Source of the DNA: Tessaracoccus flavescens
GTDB taxonomy: Bacteria > Actinomycetota > Actinomycetes > Propionibacteriales > Propionibacteriaceae
Assembly: GCF_001998865.1 (NCBI RefSeq)
Contig: NZ_CP019607.1
Span: forward strand, 2,232,001 to 2,296,000
Length of the DNA: 64,000 nt
Direction: 5' to 3'
Part shown: positions 17,391 through 29,810 of the stretch, one piece after another
How positions within the stretch are numbered: the stretch's first letter is position 1
How the letters are laid out: each line of letters starts with the position of its first letter
Translations under genes and position numbers: made by a program
The notes under the pieces: generated by a model
Seen by the model: the letters and a program-made list of their open reading frames with translations, nothing else
The model's database searches: none
Told to the model about the DNA's origin: nothing

Positions 17391-18134
17391 ATGTCAGTCG
17401 CACGCGAAAACGAGATCATGTCGCGCCTCAGCGATGACGGCGCGCTCACGGTCTCCACGCTCGCCACGGAACTCGGCGTCTCCGAGGTCACGATCCGCGG
17501 CGACCTGCGCTCCCTCGAGCAGCAGGGGATGCTGGTGCGCACGCGTGGCGGCGCCCGGCCGACCACGTGGAAGCACATCCTGCAGCGCGAGAAGATCAAC
17601 GTCGAGGTCAAGCAGCGGATCGCCCAGCAGGCGGCGACCATGGTGCGCGACGAGGACACCGTGATGATGGAGGCCGGCACCACGACGGCCCTGATCGCCC
17701 GCTACCTGACCGCGCGCCGCGGCGTGCAGATCGTCACCAACTCGGCGCTCGTGTTCAACACCGCGCGCGCCAACCCCGCCCTCAACGTCATCCTCACCGG
17801 TGGCGTCTTCCGCCGCGAGTCCGAGTCGTTCGTCGGCCCGACGGCGGAGCGTTCGATCGCCGACTTCAACACCCGCATCGCCTTCCTCGGCACCGACGGC
17901 TTCTCCCCGGAGCGCGGGCTCACCACCCGCTTCGTCGAGGGCGCCCAGGTCGCCTCGCTGATGAGCGAGCGAGCCGAGGAGACCTGGCTCGTGGCCGACT
18001 CTTCGAAGTTCGGCCAGGCGGGGTTCGTCAGTTTTCTGCCCATCGACAAGATCACCGGCATCATCACCGACTCCGGCCTGTCGAAAGAGGCAGTCGAGGC
18101 ACTGCAAGAGCACACCCGCGTGTGCATCGTCTAA
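17391..18134 (+). CDS. DeoR-family transcriptional regulator
   Basis: 247 aa from ATG at 17391. The HTH (LSDDGALTVSTLATELGVSEVTIRGDLRSLEQQG) is at residues 10-45 and the DeoRC sensor domain follows, with TNSALVFNTARANPALNVILTGGVFRRESESFVGP and FLGTDGF. The family senses sugar phosphates or phosphorylated intermediates. It lies 19 bases before the E2 gene and is the likely local repressor. Confidence 0.9.
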   Translation: MSVARENEIMSRLSDDGALTVSTLATELGVSEVTIRGDLRSLEQQGMLVRTRGGARPTTWKHILQREKINVEVKQRIAQQAATMVRDEDTVMMEAGTTTALIARYLTARRGVQIVTNSALVFNTARANPALNVILTGGVFRRESESFVGPTAERSIADFNTRIAFLGTDGFSPERGLTTRFVEGAQVASLMSERAEETWLVADSSKFGQAGFVSFLPIDKITGIITDSGLSKEAVEALQEHTRVCIV

Positions 18135-18153
18135 CCAAGGAAGGTCCACAACG

Positions 18154-19524
18154 ATGGCAACCGTCGTAGTCATGCCGCAGCTCGGCAACTCGGTCGAGTC
18201 CTGCCTGATCGTGTCCTGGCAGGTCGCCGTCGGCGACGAGATCGCGGAGAACGCGATCGTGTGCGAGGTCGAGACAGACAAGGCATCCATGGAGGTCCCC
18301 TCGAGCGCCGCGGGCACCGTGCTCGCGATCCTCTGGGACGAGGGCGACGACGTCCCCGTCAAGGAGCCGCTGCTCGTGGTCGGCGCAGCGGGTGAGGACC
18401 CGCAGCCGGCGCTCGACGCCGCAGGCTGGAAGGGCAAGGACGGCGAGGAAGTCACGCAGACGGAGGCCACGCCCACCCGCGCGGCCGAGGAGCCCACCGT
18501 CGAGGCGGCGACGCAGCCGGAGCGCACCGAGGCAACCGGAGCCTCCAGCCCCCGCGCCCGCAACCTCGCCGCCGCCAACTCACTCGACATCTCCGAGGTC
18601 GCGCAGGGCTCCGGCCCGGGTGGCCGCGTCATCGAGCGCGACGTGAAGGCCACGCTCGCTGACGCCACCCGCGGCGCCGCGCGGGCAGGTGCCCACGGCG
18701 CGGGAGTCGAGGGGACCGGCCTCGGCGGTCGGGTCACCACTGGCGACCTCTCCGCTCCCACCGAGGGTGGGGCCCCGCAGGCCGCGACCCCGGCCTTCGT
18801 CACCTCGGGCGAGCGCGAGTTCCCCGGAGCAAGCATCGAGACGCCACTCAAGGGCGTGCGCAAGGTGATCGCCGAGCGAATGATGCACTCGCTCGCAAGC
18901 TCCGCCCAGCTCACCTACACCTCGACGGCGAACGCCGCCGGCCTGCTCGCGCTGCGCAAGAAGCTCAAGGGCTCGCCCGAGGAACTCGGCCTGAGCGGCG
19001 TCACCATCGGCGACCTCGTAGGGTTCGCGGCCGTCAAGACCGCGGCCAAGCACACCAACCACAACGCGCACCTGAGCGACGGAGTGCTCACCACCTTCGA
19101 GCAGGTGCACATGGGCTTCGCCTGCGACACCCCGCGCGGACTGCTCGTCCCGACCGTGCGCAACGCCTCCCAGATGAGCCTGCGCGAGTTCTCGGCCGTC
19201 AGCAAGGACCTCGCCCAGCAGGCCATCGCGGGCAACATCAGCCCCGATCTGCTCTCGGGGGCGACGTTCACCGTCTCGAACCTTGGCGGCTTCGGGATCG
19301 AGTCGTTCACCCCGCTGCTCAACGTTCCCCAGGTGGCGATCCTCGGTGTCGACGCGATCTTCCCGCGCGCGATGGTCAACGCGGACGGCTCCTTCGGGGT
19401 CGAGCAGCGGATCGGCTTCTCGCTCACGGCCGACCACCGGGTGATCGACGGCGCCGACGCGGCCCGCTTCCTGCAGGACCTCGTCAGGTACGTCGAGAAC
19501 ATCGACGTCACCGTCCTGGGCTGA
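18154..19524 (+). CDS. Lipoyl E2 acyltransferase of a 2-oxoacid dehydrogenase complex
   Basis: 456 aa. One lipoyl domain (residues 1-77) carries the lipoylated Lys 43 in ETDKASMEV. A Pro/Ala/Glu linker leads to an E3-binding domain at about 130-165 (SPRARNLAAANSLDISEV), a second looser copy of its end (LGGRVTTGDL), and the catalytic domain from about 225. The active-site motif SLTADHRVIDGADAARFL is intact. The spaced Shine-Dalgarno AAGGAAGG precedes the ATG. The acyl substrate cannot be assigned from sequence. Confidence 0.9.
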   Translation: MATVVVMPQLGNSVESCLIVSWQVAVGDEIAENAIVCEVETDKASMEVPSSAAGTVLAILWDEGDDVPVKEPLLVVGAAGEDPQPALDAAGWKGKDGEEVTQTEATPTRAAEEPTVEAATQPERTEATGASSPRARNLAAANSLDISEVAQGSGPGGRVIERDVKATLADATRGAARAGAHGAGVEGTGLGGRVTTGDLSAPTEGGAPQAATPAFVTSGEREFPGASIETPLKGVRKVIAERMMHSLASSAQLTYTSTANAAGLLALRKKLKGSPEELGLSGVTIGDLVGFAAVKTAAKHTNHNAHLSDGVLTTFEQVHMGFACDTPRGLLVPTVRNASQMSLREFSAVSKDLAQQAIAGNISPDLLSGATFTVSNLGGFGIESFTPLLNVPQVAILGVDAIFPRAMVNADGSFGVEQRIGFSLTADHRVIDGADAARFLQDLVRYVENIDVTVLG

Positions 19525-19538
19525 GAGAGGAACTGGAC

Positions 19539-20906
19539 ATGAGCCACTACGACGTCATCGTGCTCGGCGGCGGTCCGGGCGGCTACATCGCCGCCGAGCG
19601 CCTTGGCCACGCGAAGAAGAACGTGCTGCTGATCGAAGCCGGCTCGCTCGGCGGCACCTGCCTCAACGTCGGGTGCATCCCGACGAAGGCCCTGCTCAAC
19701 GCGGCCAAGACCTACGAACACGCCATCCACGGCAAACAGCTCGGCGTCAACGCCGTCGACGTGTCCGTCGACTGGGCGCAGATGCAGAAGTGGAAGGCCC
19801 AGACGGTCTCCACCCTCGTGGGAGGTGTCGGCGCGGCCGAGAAGAAGGCGGGCGTGACCGTCATCAACGGCTACGGCACCTTCGATGGACCGGGCAAGGT
19901 CACTGTCGACGCTACGAGCTACACCGCCGATCACGTGATCCTCGCCACCGGCTCCGTGCCGGTCATGCCGCCCATCCCGGGCACCGCGAACAACCCAGCC
20001 GTCGTCGACTCGACGGGCATGCTGTCGGTCGCCGAGATCCCCGGCAAGCTCACCGTCATCGGGGGCGGCGTGATCGGCCTGGAGTTCGCAAGCCTCTTCG
20101 CGATGCTCGGCTCCGAGGTCACCGTCATCGAGATGCTGCCCGAGATCGCCCCGTTCATGGACGCCGACATCGCGGCCCAGCTCCGCAAGGCGCTCGACGG
20201 CGTTACGTTCCAGCTGAACTCCAAGGTCACCGCGATCGACGGTGGCACCGTCAACTTCACGGCAGCCGACGGATCGGAGCAGTCGGTCGACTCCGACGTC
20301 GTGCTGATGGCCGTCGGACGTCGTCCCGCCGTCCAGGGCTGGGGCGCCGAGTCGAGCGGCCTCGAGTTCTCGGGCAAGGGCATCGTCGTCGACGACCGGA
20401 TGCGCACCAACCTGCCAAACGTCTGGGCTGTCGGTGACGTCACCGGCCGTTCGCTGCTCGCGCACGCCGCCTACCGCATGGGGGAGATCGCGGTGGCCAA
20501 CATCCTCGACGACCAGGCCTTCCGGCGGGGCGAGCTCATGCGCTGGAACGCCATCCCGTGGGCCGTCTACGCCAACCCGGAGTCGGCAGGCATCGGCCAC
20601 ACCGAGGCGAGCGCAAAGGCCGCCGGCCTCAATGCCAAGTCGGTCACCGTCCCGGGCTACATGTCCGGCCGCTTCGTCGCCGAGAACGGCGTCAAGGCGC
20701 CGGGGGCCGCGAAGCTCGTCTACGACGCGGACAGCCTGCAGGTGCTCGGCCTGACCGTCCTCGGCAGCTACGCCTCCGAGATGATCTGGGGCGCCTGCGT
20801 CGTCCTCGAGACCGAACTCAGCGTCAACGATCTGCGCCAGATCGTCTTGCCTCACCCCACCGTCAGCGAACTCATCCGAGAGGCCGCCTGGGCCGTCAAC
20901 GCCTGA
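19539..20906 (+). CDS. lpdA: Dihydrolipoamide dehydrogenase (E3)
   Basis: 455 aa, full length. FAD-binding [10 protein letters not shown] at the N-terminus, redox disulphide [16 protein letters not shown] at about residues 35-50, NAD-binding [17 protein letters not shown], and the C-terminal catalytic [15 protein letters not shown]. It reoxidises the lipoyl arm of E2 using NAD. It sits 14 bases after the E2 gene. Confidence 0.93.
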   Translation: MSHYDVIVLGGGPGGYIAAERLGHAKKNVLLIEAGSLGGTCLNVGCIPTKALLNAAKTYEHAIHGKQLGVNAVDVSVDWAQMQKWKAQTVSTLVGGVGAAEKKAGVTVINGYGTFDGPGKVTVDATSYTADHVILATGSVPVMPPIPGTANNPAVVDSTGMLSVAEIPGKLTVIGGGVIGLEFASLFAMLGSEVTVIEMLPEIAPFMDADIAAQLRKALDGVTFQLNSKVTAIDGGTVNFTAADGSEQSVDSDVVLMAVGRRPAVQGWGAESSGLEFSGKGIVVDDRMRTNLPNVWAVGDVTGRSLLAHAAYRMGEIAVANILDDQAFRRGELMRWNAIPWAVYANPESAGIGHTEASAKAAGLNAKSVTVPGYMSGRFVAENGVKAPGAAKLVYDADSLQVLGLTVLGSYASEMIWGACVVLETELSVNDLRQIVLPHPTVSELIREAAWAVNA

Positions 20907-20934
20907 GCAGCCAAGCACTAGGAGAATCACAGAA

Positions 20935-23394
<2,460 letters not shown>

Positions 23395-23407
23395 GAGGAA
23401 TCCGACC

Positions 23408-24760
23408 ATGCGTGACGCGATCAACGACCCGTCGATCTCGCCCGCGGAACGTCTGGCGGCCCTGCAGGACTACCTGCAGGGCTCGCCCGCCTTTCCGCCG
23501 TTCGTGACCGAGTCAAACAACCACGTCCACACCATCTACAGCTTCAGCCCCTACACCCCGGCAGCCGCGGCGCTCAGGGCGCGGGAGGCCGGCCTGATGG
23601 TCGTCGGCTCCGTCGACCACGACTCCGCAGCGGGGGCGGGGGAGATGGCCGAGGCGGCCCGGCTGCTCGGCATGGGTGCGGTCACCGGCTTCGAGTGCCG
23701 GGTGTACGTGCACACCGCAGACGAGGTCGCCTCCGGCGCCGCGCCCCTGCACGACCGTAAGCTCAACAACCCGGACACCGAGGGCATCGCCTACATGACG
23801 GTGCAGGGCATCCCGGCCCACAAGCGCGACCTCGTCGCGGCCTATCTGCTGCCGATCCGGGAGGCGCGGCTGCGCCGAACCGGCGAGATGGTCGAGCGCG
23901 CCAACGTGATCCTCACCGGGCTCGGTGCCGAACCGATCGACCTGGAACGCGACATCGTCGAGCGCTCGCAGTTCGCCTTCGGGGGCACCGTCACCGAACG
24001 GCACCTGCTCGCCGCCATGGCCGAGAAGCTGATCGGCCGCTTCGGCCGCGGCCAGGGTCTCGTGGACGGGCTCGCCGAGCTCGGGCTGAACCTGTCGGAG
24101 AAGGTCAGGGCTCAGTTGGCCGACGTCGAGAACCCGCACCTGGTCTTCGACCTGCTCGGCGTGATGAAGGCCGAGTTCCTCGGCGAGATCTACGTCGTGC
24201 CGTCGCGCACCGAGGACGGCGGCGAGTGCCCGTCCATGGCGGAGGTGATCGACTTCGCCAAGGGCATCGGGGCGATCCCGTGCTACGCCTACCTCGGCGA
24301 CGTCACCGCCTCGCCGACGGGGGACAAGAAGGCCGAGAAGTTCGAGGACGACTTCCTCGAGGAACTCTTCGGCGAGCTGCGTCGCCTCGGCATGCCGGCG
24401 ATCACCTACATGCCGCCTCGCAACACCGCGGAGCAGATGGCCAGGATCGCGGCGCTCGCCGCCGAGTACGGCCTGCTGGAGGTCTCCGGCGTGGACATCA
24501 ACACGCCGCGCCAGGTGTTCAACTGTGAGGAGTTGCAGCGCCCCGAACTGTCGCACCTGAACGTCGCGACGTGGGCGATGGTCGCGCACGAACAGCTGGC
24601 CGATGTCGATCCGTCGCTCGGGCTGTTCGCCGTCGACGGTCCCCTGATCAGCCTGCCTCTCGTCGACCGGGTGGCCCGCTACGGGGCGCTCGGGCAGGCC
24701 CTCGTCGACGGTGAACTGACCCTCGACCAGGCCGTCGTCGCATTGAAGGAGGACACATGA
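23408..24760 (+). CDS. PHP-domain metal-dependent phosphoesterase-like protein
   Basis: 450 aa. An N-terminal PHP-type segment has NNHVHTIYSFSPYTPAAAALRAREAGLMVVGSVDHDSAAG (metal-binding HxH and HD) and FECRVYV. The C-terminal part has PSMAEVIDFAKGIGAIPCYAYLGD and SGVDINTPRQVFNC, consistent with the rest of a PHP barrel. It is longer than usual phosphatases of this class. Its place between E1 and a dehydrogenase suggests that it handles a sugar-like intermediate. Not otherwise characterised. Confidence 0.8.
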   Translation: MRDAINDPSISPAERLAALQDYLQGSPAFPPFVTESNNHVHTIYSFSPYTPAAAALRAREAGLMVVGSVDHDSAAGAGEMAEAARLLGMGAVTGFECRVYVHTADEVASGAAPLHDRKLNNPDTEGIAYMTVQGIPAHKRDLVAAYLLPIREARLRRTGEMVERANVILTGLGAEPIDLERDIVERSQFAFGGTVTERHLLAAMAEKLIGRFGRGQGLVDGLAELGLNLSEKVRAQLADVENPHLVFDLLGVMKAEFLGEIYVVPSRTEDGGECPSMAEVIDFAKGIGAIPCYAYLGDVTASPTGDKKAEKFEDDFLEELFGELRRLGMPAITYMPPRNTAEQMARIAALAAEYGLLEVSGVDINTPRQVFNCEELQRPELSHLNVATWAMVAHEQLADVDPSLGLFAVDGPLISLPLVDRVARYGALGQALVDGELTLDQAVVALKEDT

Positions 24761-25857
24761 GCATCCTGGAGATCGCGCCGCTCGTTCGCGGTGCCTACCT
24801 GGCACGGCACTCGATCCCCGTGTTCGTGACGGCGGCAGAGGGTGGCACCGCCACCGCAAGCGTCGCCGTCGAGGCCCTCGACGAGCTGCCCGCGGCGCTC
24901 GCCTCCGCCGATCTGGCGCTGCCAGGGACGCTGGCCGTCACGGTGGGCGAGGAGACGCTCGCCTTCACCGCGGGCACCGTCGGAGACCCCGCCCCGCTTC
25001 CGCACGGCAAGGAGGCCGACGCCTCCGCAGCGGCGGCACGGGCACGTGTGGTGGAGGGCAAGGTCGCGGTCGTCACCGGCGGCGCCCAGGGCTTCGGCGC
25101 CGAGATCGTCCGGGGACTCGTGTCGTCCGGCGCGTTCGTCTACATCGCCGACCTGAACGGCGAGGGCGCGGCGTCGCTCGCGGCAGAGCTCGGCCCGACG
25201 ACGGCCGCGATCACCGTCAACGTGGCGGACGAGGACTCCGTCGCGGCGATGGCCGCGACGATCGCGGCCACGACAGGTGGCCTCGACCTCGTCGTGTCCA
25301 ACGCGGGCATCGTCCGCGCGGGCAGCGTGCTCGAGCAGGAGGCCGCCGACTTCCGGCTGACCACCGAGATCAACTACACGGCGTTCTTCCTGATCACCAA
25401 GCACCTCGGTCGGCTCCTCGCGGCGCAGCGTCGCACGGCCCCGGTCTGGGCCACCGACATCATCCAGATCAACTCGAAGTCTGGGCTTGTCGGGTCGAAC
25501 AAGAACGGCGCCTACGCAGGCTCCAAGTTCGGCGGCATCGGTCTGGTGCAGAGCTTCGCGCTGGAACTGGTCGAGCACGGGATCAAGGTCAACGCCATCT
25601 GCCCGGGCAACTTCTACGACGGCCCGCTGTGGTCCGATCCTGATCGGGGCCTGTTCGTGCAGTACCTCCGGTCGGGCAAGGTGCCGGGAGCGACCACCGT
25701 CGACGAGGTGCGCGAGTTCTACGAGGCGAAGGTGCCGCTGCGTCGCGGCACCTACGGCTCCGACGTGATGCGCGCGATCTACTACCTCGTCGAGCAGGAA
25801 TACGAGACCGGCCAGGCGGTCCCCGTGACCGGCGGCCAGGTGATGCTCAGCAGCTAG
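24757..25857 (+). CDS. SDR dehydrogenase with an extra N-terminal domain (sorbitol-6-phosphate dehydrogenase-like)
   Basis: 366 aa, about 100 longer than a classical SDR. The Rossmann fold begins near residue 100 with TGGAQGFGAE. SNAGIV, the catalytic Ser in INSKSG and YAGSK (Tyr-x3-Lys) are present, and the C-terminus is the usual TGQAVPVTGGQVM. Residues 1-95 have no family I recognise. The closest resemblance is SrlD-type polyol phosphate dehydrogenases. It overlaps the PHP gene by ATGA and ends the operon. Confidence 0.82.
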   Translation: MSILEIAPLVRGAYLARHSIPVFVTAAEGGTATASVAVEALDELPAALASADLALPGTLAVTVGEETLAFTAGTVGDPAPLPHGKEADASAAAARARVVEGKVAVVTGGAQGFGAEIVRGLVSSGAFVYIADLNGEGAASLAAELGPTTAAITVNVADEDSVAAMAATIAATTGGLDLVVSNAGIVRAGSVLEQEAADFRLTTEINYTAFFLITKHLGRLLAAQRRTAPVWATDIIQINSKSGLVGSNKNGAYAGSKFGGIGLVQSFALELVEHGIKVNAICPGNFYDGPLWSDPDRGLFVQYLRSGKVPGATTVDEVREFYEAKVPLRRGTYGSDVMRAIYYLVEQEYETGQAVPVTGGQVMLSS

Positions 25858-26030
25858 GTGCCTGCCAGGCATGGCGACGTGGCACGCCGGAACACCGGCG
25901 CGCCACCCCTGTCTCGGGGCACCCAGCCCGCCGACGGTTCCTGCTGGTGAGGACAGGCCCCGCGTCCGCCCGCCGGTATCGACTCGACCAACGACCCCAC
26001 GGGGCGTCGAAGTCTGGTTGGATCGCCAGC

Positions 26031-26513
26031 ATGTGGAATCCCTTCAAGAAGCACAACGCCCCCTCTGCAGTGTTCGCCCCGGTCGAGGGGGAGATCATCG
26101 AGCTTTCCTCCGTGCCCGACCCGGTCTTCTCCGGCGGGATGATGGGTCAGGGTTTCGCCGTCCAGCCGACCTCGGGTGAGTTCCGCTCGCCCGTTGAAGG
26201 GGAGATCATCATGGTCGCGCGGACGCTGCACGCGTTCGGCGTGCGCACCGACGAGGGCGCCGAGGTGCTCGTCCACATCGGCATCGACACGGTCAACCTG
26301 AAGGGCGAGGGCTTCACCGCGCACCGCCGCAAGGGGGATCGGGTCAGGCCCGGAGACGTCGTCGTGTCGCTCGACCTGGCATCGGTCAGCGGGAGGGTGC
26401 CCTCGATGGCCACCCCGGTGATCGTCACGAACGGGGACAGGTTCGACGTCTCGGCCCCTGATCTCGGAGGGTCCACGACGGTGAAGGTGGCAGAGCTCTC
26501 CCCGAAGGGGTGA
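26031..26513 (+). CDS. PTS glucose-type EIIA component
   Basis: 160 aa from ATG at 26031. The domain has APVEGEIIELSSVPDPVFSGGMMGQGFAV and the phosphorylation motif VLVHIGIDTVNLKGEGF with the active His, preceded by the second His in TLHAFGV. As a stand-alone Crr-like protein it would take phosphate from HPr and pass it to a partner EIIB/C. No EIIBC is encoded nearby. Confidence 0.92.
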   Translation: MWNPFKKHNAPSAVFAPVEGEIIELSSVPDPVFSGGMMGQGFAVQPTSGEFRSPVEGEIIMVARTLHAFGVRTDEGAEVLVHIGIDTVNLKGEGFTAHRRKGDRVRPGDVVVSLDLASVSGRVPSMATPVIVTNGDRFDVSAPDLGGSTTVKVAELSPKG

Positions 26514-26596
26514 GTCGCCGGGCAGAGGGTACCGGGTCGGCCCGGCCACCTGTGTCGGGGACGGTGGAGCGGGTCGCCGCTGGATAGAGTCGTCCC

Positions 26597-27247
26597 ATGA
26601 CCAGCGTTGTGATCCTGCCGAGCCCGCTCCTTCCGGCGATGGCCTACCGGCCACTCGCCGACGCGCTGCGGTCCGCGGGACACACGGCGGAGGTAGCCGA
26701 CGTGGGCAAGGCGACCGACGCGCCGACGATCATCGACGGCTGGCGCGCGAAGGCCGCCGGCGCCGACGTCGTCGTGGCGCACAGCAACGCGGGGTTGATG
26801 GCGCCGCTCGTCGCCGGAGACCGGGCGCTCGTGTTCGTCGACGCTGCCCTCCCGCCCACGCAGGGATCCTTCCCCCTCGCCAACGCGAGGCATCGGGCGA
26901 TGCTCGACGAACTCGTCGACAAGAAGGGGCGCCTGCCGCAGTGGACACGGTGGTGGCCGAGGTCGGCCTTCGAGGAGATCGTGCCGGACAAGCTGTTCGG
27001 GAAGCTCGACCGCGCCTGCCCCCAGCTGCCGCTCAGCTACTTCGACCAGAGCCTCACCGTCCCGGACGGCTGGGTGGAGGGACGCGACGCCTATCTGGCG
27101 TTCGGCGTCGCCTACATCGACGAGTTCCAGGCGGCGGGCGAGTGGGGCTGGCCGCGCAAGGCGATGCAGGGCGCGCACCTGCACCTGATGGTGCGCCCCG
27201 GTGACGTCGCCCGCGAGATCATCGCCCTCGCGGACGCGCTCGGCTGA
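26597..27247 (+). CDS. Alpha/beta-hydrolase fold protein
   Basis: 216 aa. The segment VVVAHSNAGLMAPLVA is a nucleophile elbow with Ser. A late His (QGAHLHLMVRPGDVA) would complete the triad. It is shorter than most hydrolases. The substrate is unknown. Confidence 0.65.
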   Translation: MTSVVILPSPLLPAMAYRPLADALRSAGHTAEVADVGKATDAPTIIDGWRAKAAGADVVVAHSNAGLMAPLVAGDRALVFVDAALPPTQGSFPLANARHRAMLDELVDKKGRLPQWTRWWPRSAFEEIVPDKLFGKLDRACPQLPLSYFDQSLTVPDGWVEGRDAYLAFGVAYIDEFQAAGEWGWPRKAMQGAHLHLMVRPGDVAREIIALADALG

Positions 27248-27249
27248 GA

Positions 27250-27705
27250 TCAGCCGCGCCCACGCCTGGCCTCGAGGGCCCGCAGGGCGACGTCGACCAG
27301 CCGCACACACGGCCCCGAAGCGTCCACCTCGTCGATGGGAATCCACGCGGCCCGCTCCGTAGAGCCGTCGATCTCGACCGTGCCGAGCGTGCCGCCGATG
27401 ATCGTGGCCGTGTAGACCACCCGCACGCCCATGTAGGGCCGCTGACCCGGTTCCGGCTGCGGCGCGAAGGTGTCCGACGCCAGGTAGCCGGTCAATGCGA
27501 CGTGGTAGCCCGTCTCCTCGTACACCTCCCGGACGGCCGCCTCCTCGAGGTCCTCGCCGTACTCGACCCCTCCGCCGGGCAGGGTCCACGCGGCAAGGTC
27601 GGGACGGTCCGAGGTTCCCCTCCACCACGACAAGAGAATGCGCCCCGCGTCGTCGATGATCAGGGCATAGGAGGCGACCCGTGTGTGGAAGTCGGAGAGG
27701 TCCAT
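27250..27705 (-). CDS. Nudix hydrolase
   Basis: 151 aa. The Nudix box GGGVEYGEDLEEAAVREVYEETGY (residues about 43-66) matches GX5EX7REUXEEXGU. It hydrolyses nucleoside diphosphates linked to another group. It ends 3 bases from the convergent hydrolase gene, and the AraC gene starts upstream on the same strand. Confidence 0.9.
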   Translation of the reverse strand: MDLSDFHTRVASYALIIDDAGRILLSWWRGTSDRPDLAAWTLPGGGVEYGEDLEEAAVREVYEETGYHVALTGYLASDTFAPQPEPGQRPYMGVRVVYTATIIGGTLGTVEIDGSTERAAWIPIDEVDASGPCVRLVDVALRALEARRGRG

Positions 27706-27714
27706 CCGACGAGA

Positions 27715-28575
27715 CTAGCCCCGGCGCTGCCCGTCGACCTGGGCTCGGGCGTAGGCGGCGGGCGGGACGCCAAGCGCGGCGGTGAAGTCCCGGGTCAGGT
27801 GGGCCTGGTCGCTGTAGCCGAGCTCGGCCGCGACGTCGGCCCAGGCGACGGGCTGTCCGGCCTTGACCAGTTCGGCTGCGTCGATCAGCCGGAACCGTCG
27901 GATCACCGCGGTGGGGGAGATCCCGACGAACGAGGAGTACATGCGCTGAAGGGTCCTGACCGTCACCCCCGCCAGAGCGGCAAGGTCGCCCGCCGTGCGT
28001 ACGGAGCGGTCCCTTTCGGCGGCGCGGGCACTCGACGCGACGGCGCGGGCATCGGCGACCCGCCTCGCGGGGCGTCGCTCCACCGCACGCACGAGCGCCT
28101 CGGCGAGCCGCGCGACGGCGTCCCGGTCGGTGAGCGCAGCGACGCGGACGGCCAGGTCATCGTCTATCCCCGCGATCACGTCGGCGGCGGGGACGGCGAG
28201 GTCGGTCAGTCCTGCGACGTCGTCGACCCAGGCTCCGAAGCCGCCTATGGTCGTCTTCGCCGCCAGGTTCCATCCGGCACCGGTGAGCACCCTTGTGGAC
28301 CTGCCGGTCGGCACCCCGTTCACGACGGCGCGCGTCGCGTACGGCGAAGGAGGAGGGTTCTCGCCCGGAGGGGGAGGGTTGCCGAGGCTGACGTTGACGC
28401 AGGGATGGGAGAGCACGTGCTGCGAGTGGGACTGCCCTTCCCCAAGGCGCCATCGCGCGCACCAGAACCAGTCCACGAGGCCGGCGAGGGCCGGCGGTGC
28501 GGGGAAGCGGTCGAAGTGGACGGTGCGCAGCATCGCCGAAGGGTCGATGATGCCCCTCGTGTCGCGCACAGCCAT
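27715..28575 (-). CDS. AraC-family transcriptional regulator
   Basis: 286 aa. The C-terminal two-helix HTH domain reads AGDLAALAGVTVRTLQRMYSSFVGISPTAVIRRFRLIDAAE then WADVAAELGYSDQAHLTRDF. The N-terminal part (RFPAPPALAGLVDWFWCARW) resembles the DUF6597 ligand-binding type. A shorter start at Met 15 is possible. Confidence 0.85.
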   Translation of the reverse strand: MAVRDTRGIIDPSAMLRTVHFDRFPAPPALAGLVDWFWCARWRLGEGQSHSQHVLSHPCVNVSLGNPPPPGENPPPSPYATRAVVNGVPTGRSTRVLTGAGWNLAAKTTIGGFGAWVDDVAGLTDLAVPAADVIAGIDDDLAVRVAALTDRDAVARLAEALVRAVERRPARRVADARAVASSARAAERDRSVRTAGDLAALAGVTVRTLQRMYSSFVGISPTAVIRRFRLIDAAELVKAGQPVAWADVAAELGYSDQAHLTRDFTAALGVPPAAYARAQVDGQRRG

Positions 28576-28643
28576 GGCGCGAGGCTACAGGTTGTCGCAG
28601 ATCTTCAAGTCCTGACGCGGACGACGGGACTAGCGTCGAGACC

Positions 28644-29219
28644 ATGACCACGACTCAGAACCAGCTCAACTCAGTCCTCACCGACCTTGCCGATCTGCTC
28701 GAGCAGATCCCGTCCGGCGCCGCCGGGCCCACCCCGTGCACCGACTACGACCAGGCGACGCTGCGCCAGCACGTGATCGGCTGGTTGACCGCGTTCACAG
28801 AGGGGTTCGAGGACCCCGAAGGCAACTGCGGCGACCCCGAGAGCGTCGTGGTCGACGGCAATGGTGCGACGCAGGTCCGCGGCCTCCGCGACCGGCTCGA
28901 CGCCGCGCTCTCCGACGGCGCTGGCGAGCGTCCGCTGTCGATCGGCGGCGCGGCCATGCCGGGTGCGATGGCGCTCGAGATGATCCTCTGGGAGTACCAG
29001 ATGCATGGATGGGACCTCGCCCGTTCGGCCGGGCTCGACTGGTCGCCGGAGGTGAACGGTCTCGAGGCCTCCCTCGCGTTCGCCCCAGCCATGCTCACCC
29101 CGGACTTCCAGGGCGTTGGCAAGTCGTTCGCCCCGCAGGTGGCCGTACCGGCGGACGCCCCTGCCTTGGACAGGCTGGCCGGGCTCTCGGGCCGCGATCC
29201 CCGCTGGAGCCACGCCTGA
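28644..29219 (+). CDS. TIGR03086-type protein (DinB/maleylpyruvate isomerase fold)
   Basis: 191 aa. The segments TPCTDYDQATLRQHVIGWLTAF and EMILWEYQMHGWDLARSAGLDW give the metal-binding helical bundle of the mycothiol-dependent isomerase/DinB family, with the His triad partly conserved. The C-terminus LAGLSGRDPRWSHA resembles that of the convergent protein at 29857. The activity is unknown, possibly mycothiol-dependent. Confidence 0.82.
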   Translation: MTTTQNQLNSVLTDLADLLEQIPSGAAGPTPCTDYDQATLRQHVIGWLTAFTEGFEDPEGNCGDPESVVVDGNGATQVRGLRDRLDAALSDGAGERPLSIGGAAMPGAMALEMILWEYQMHGWDLARSAGLDWSPEVNGLEASLAFAPAMLTPDFQGVGKSFAPQVAVPADAPALDRLAGLSGRDPRWSHA

Positions 29220-29245
29220 GCGGAACCCGCAACACACACAGGGGA

Positions 29246-29276
29246 GGGCCCGAGCAAGTATGAGTTGCTCGGGCCC
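29246..29276 (+). terminator. Terminator hairpin with GTATGAG loop
   Basis: A 12-bp perfect stem and 7-base loop lies 26 bases after the stop of 28644-29219. There is no poly-T run. The same loop closes the hairpin at 29811. Confidence 0.7.
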
Positions 29277-29810
29277 CCGCAAGGTTGACCGGCGGCGGCA
29301 GCGCGCCAATCTGGATGAACGTCCCGGTATTCCTCGCCCTCCCTGCCGGGAGGACTCCATGGGCCGCAGCCCACGGGATGAGGAAGAAGGACCCTTCCAT
29401 CCGTGACCTCCGAGGGACGACCCCGCAGGTCTGGTGGGAGATTCGGCTCCACCGTCTCGTCTCGACGGTCCCGCGGATCTCTCCGCCGGGGAGGGAGCTT
29501 CCTCGTTCCCATCATCGGTGATGAGGAGCAGCGACTCCTACATCGAGGACTGTTCCATCCGTAACGTCCGCTCGCCGCCTGCGAGCCCCTTGCGGGTGAA
29601 GGACTTCGGTGTGGTTGTCCTCCGCTCTCCGTTGAAGCGGAGTGCGTATGCATTTTCTACTCCTGGTCGCCGACGGCCGCAAGGAGTTTGTGGAAAGTTC
29701 TGCAAAATGCCTTGTCGCAGTGGCGTGTCGGGTTTGACAGGAAGAAAGCTGTCTCTGCGGGCGTGTCGCGAGCGTCGCGCGTGGCGCGTAGCGATACATA
29801 TCGGGTGTAC
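29277..29810. other. 534-base stretch without a supported gene
   Basis: No frame on either strand looks like a protein. There is an imperfect repeat: TTCCATCCGTGACCTCCG at 29395 and TTCCATCCGTAACGTCCG at 29555, which matches with two changes. The region lies between two convergent genes and might hold a decayed gene or an unrecognised RNA. Confidence 0.4.
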
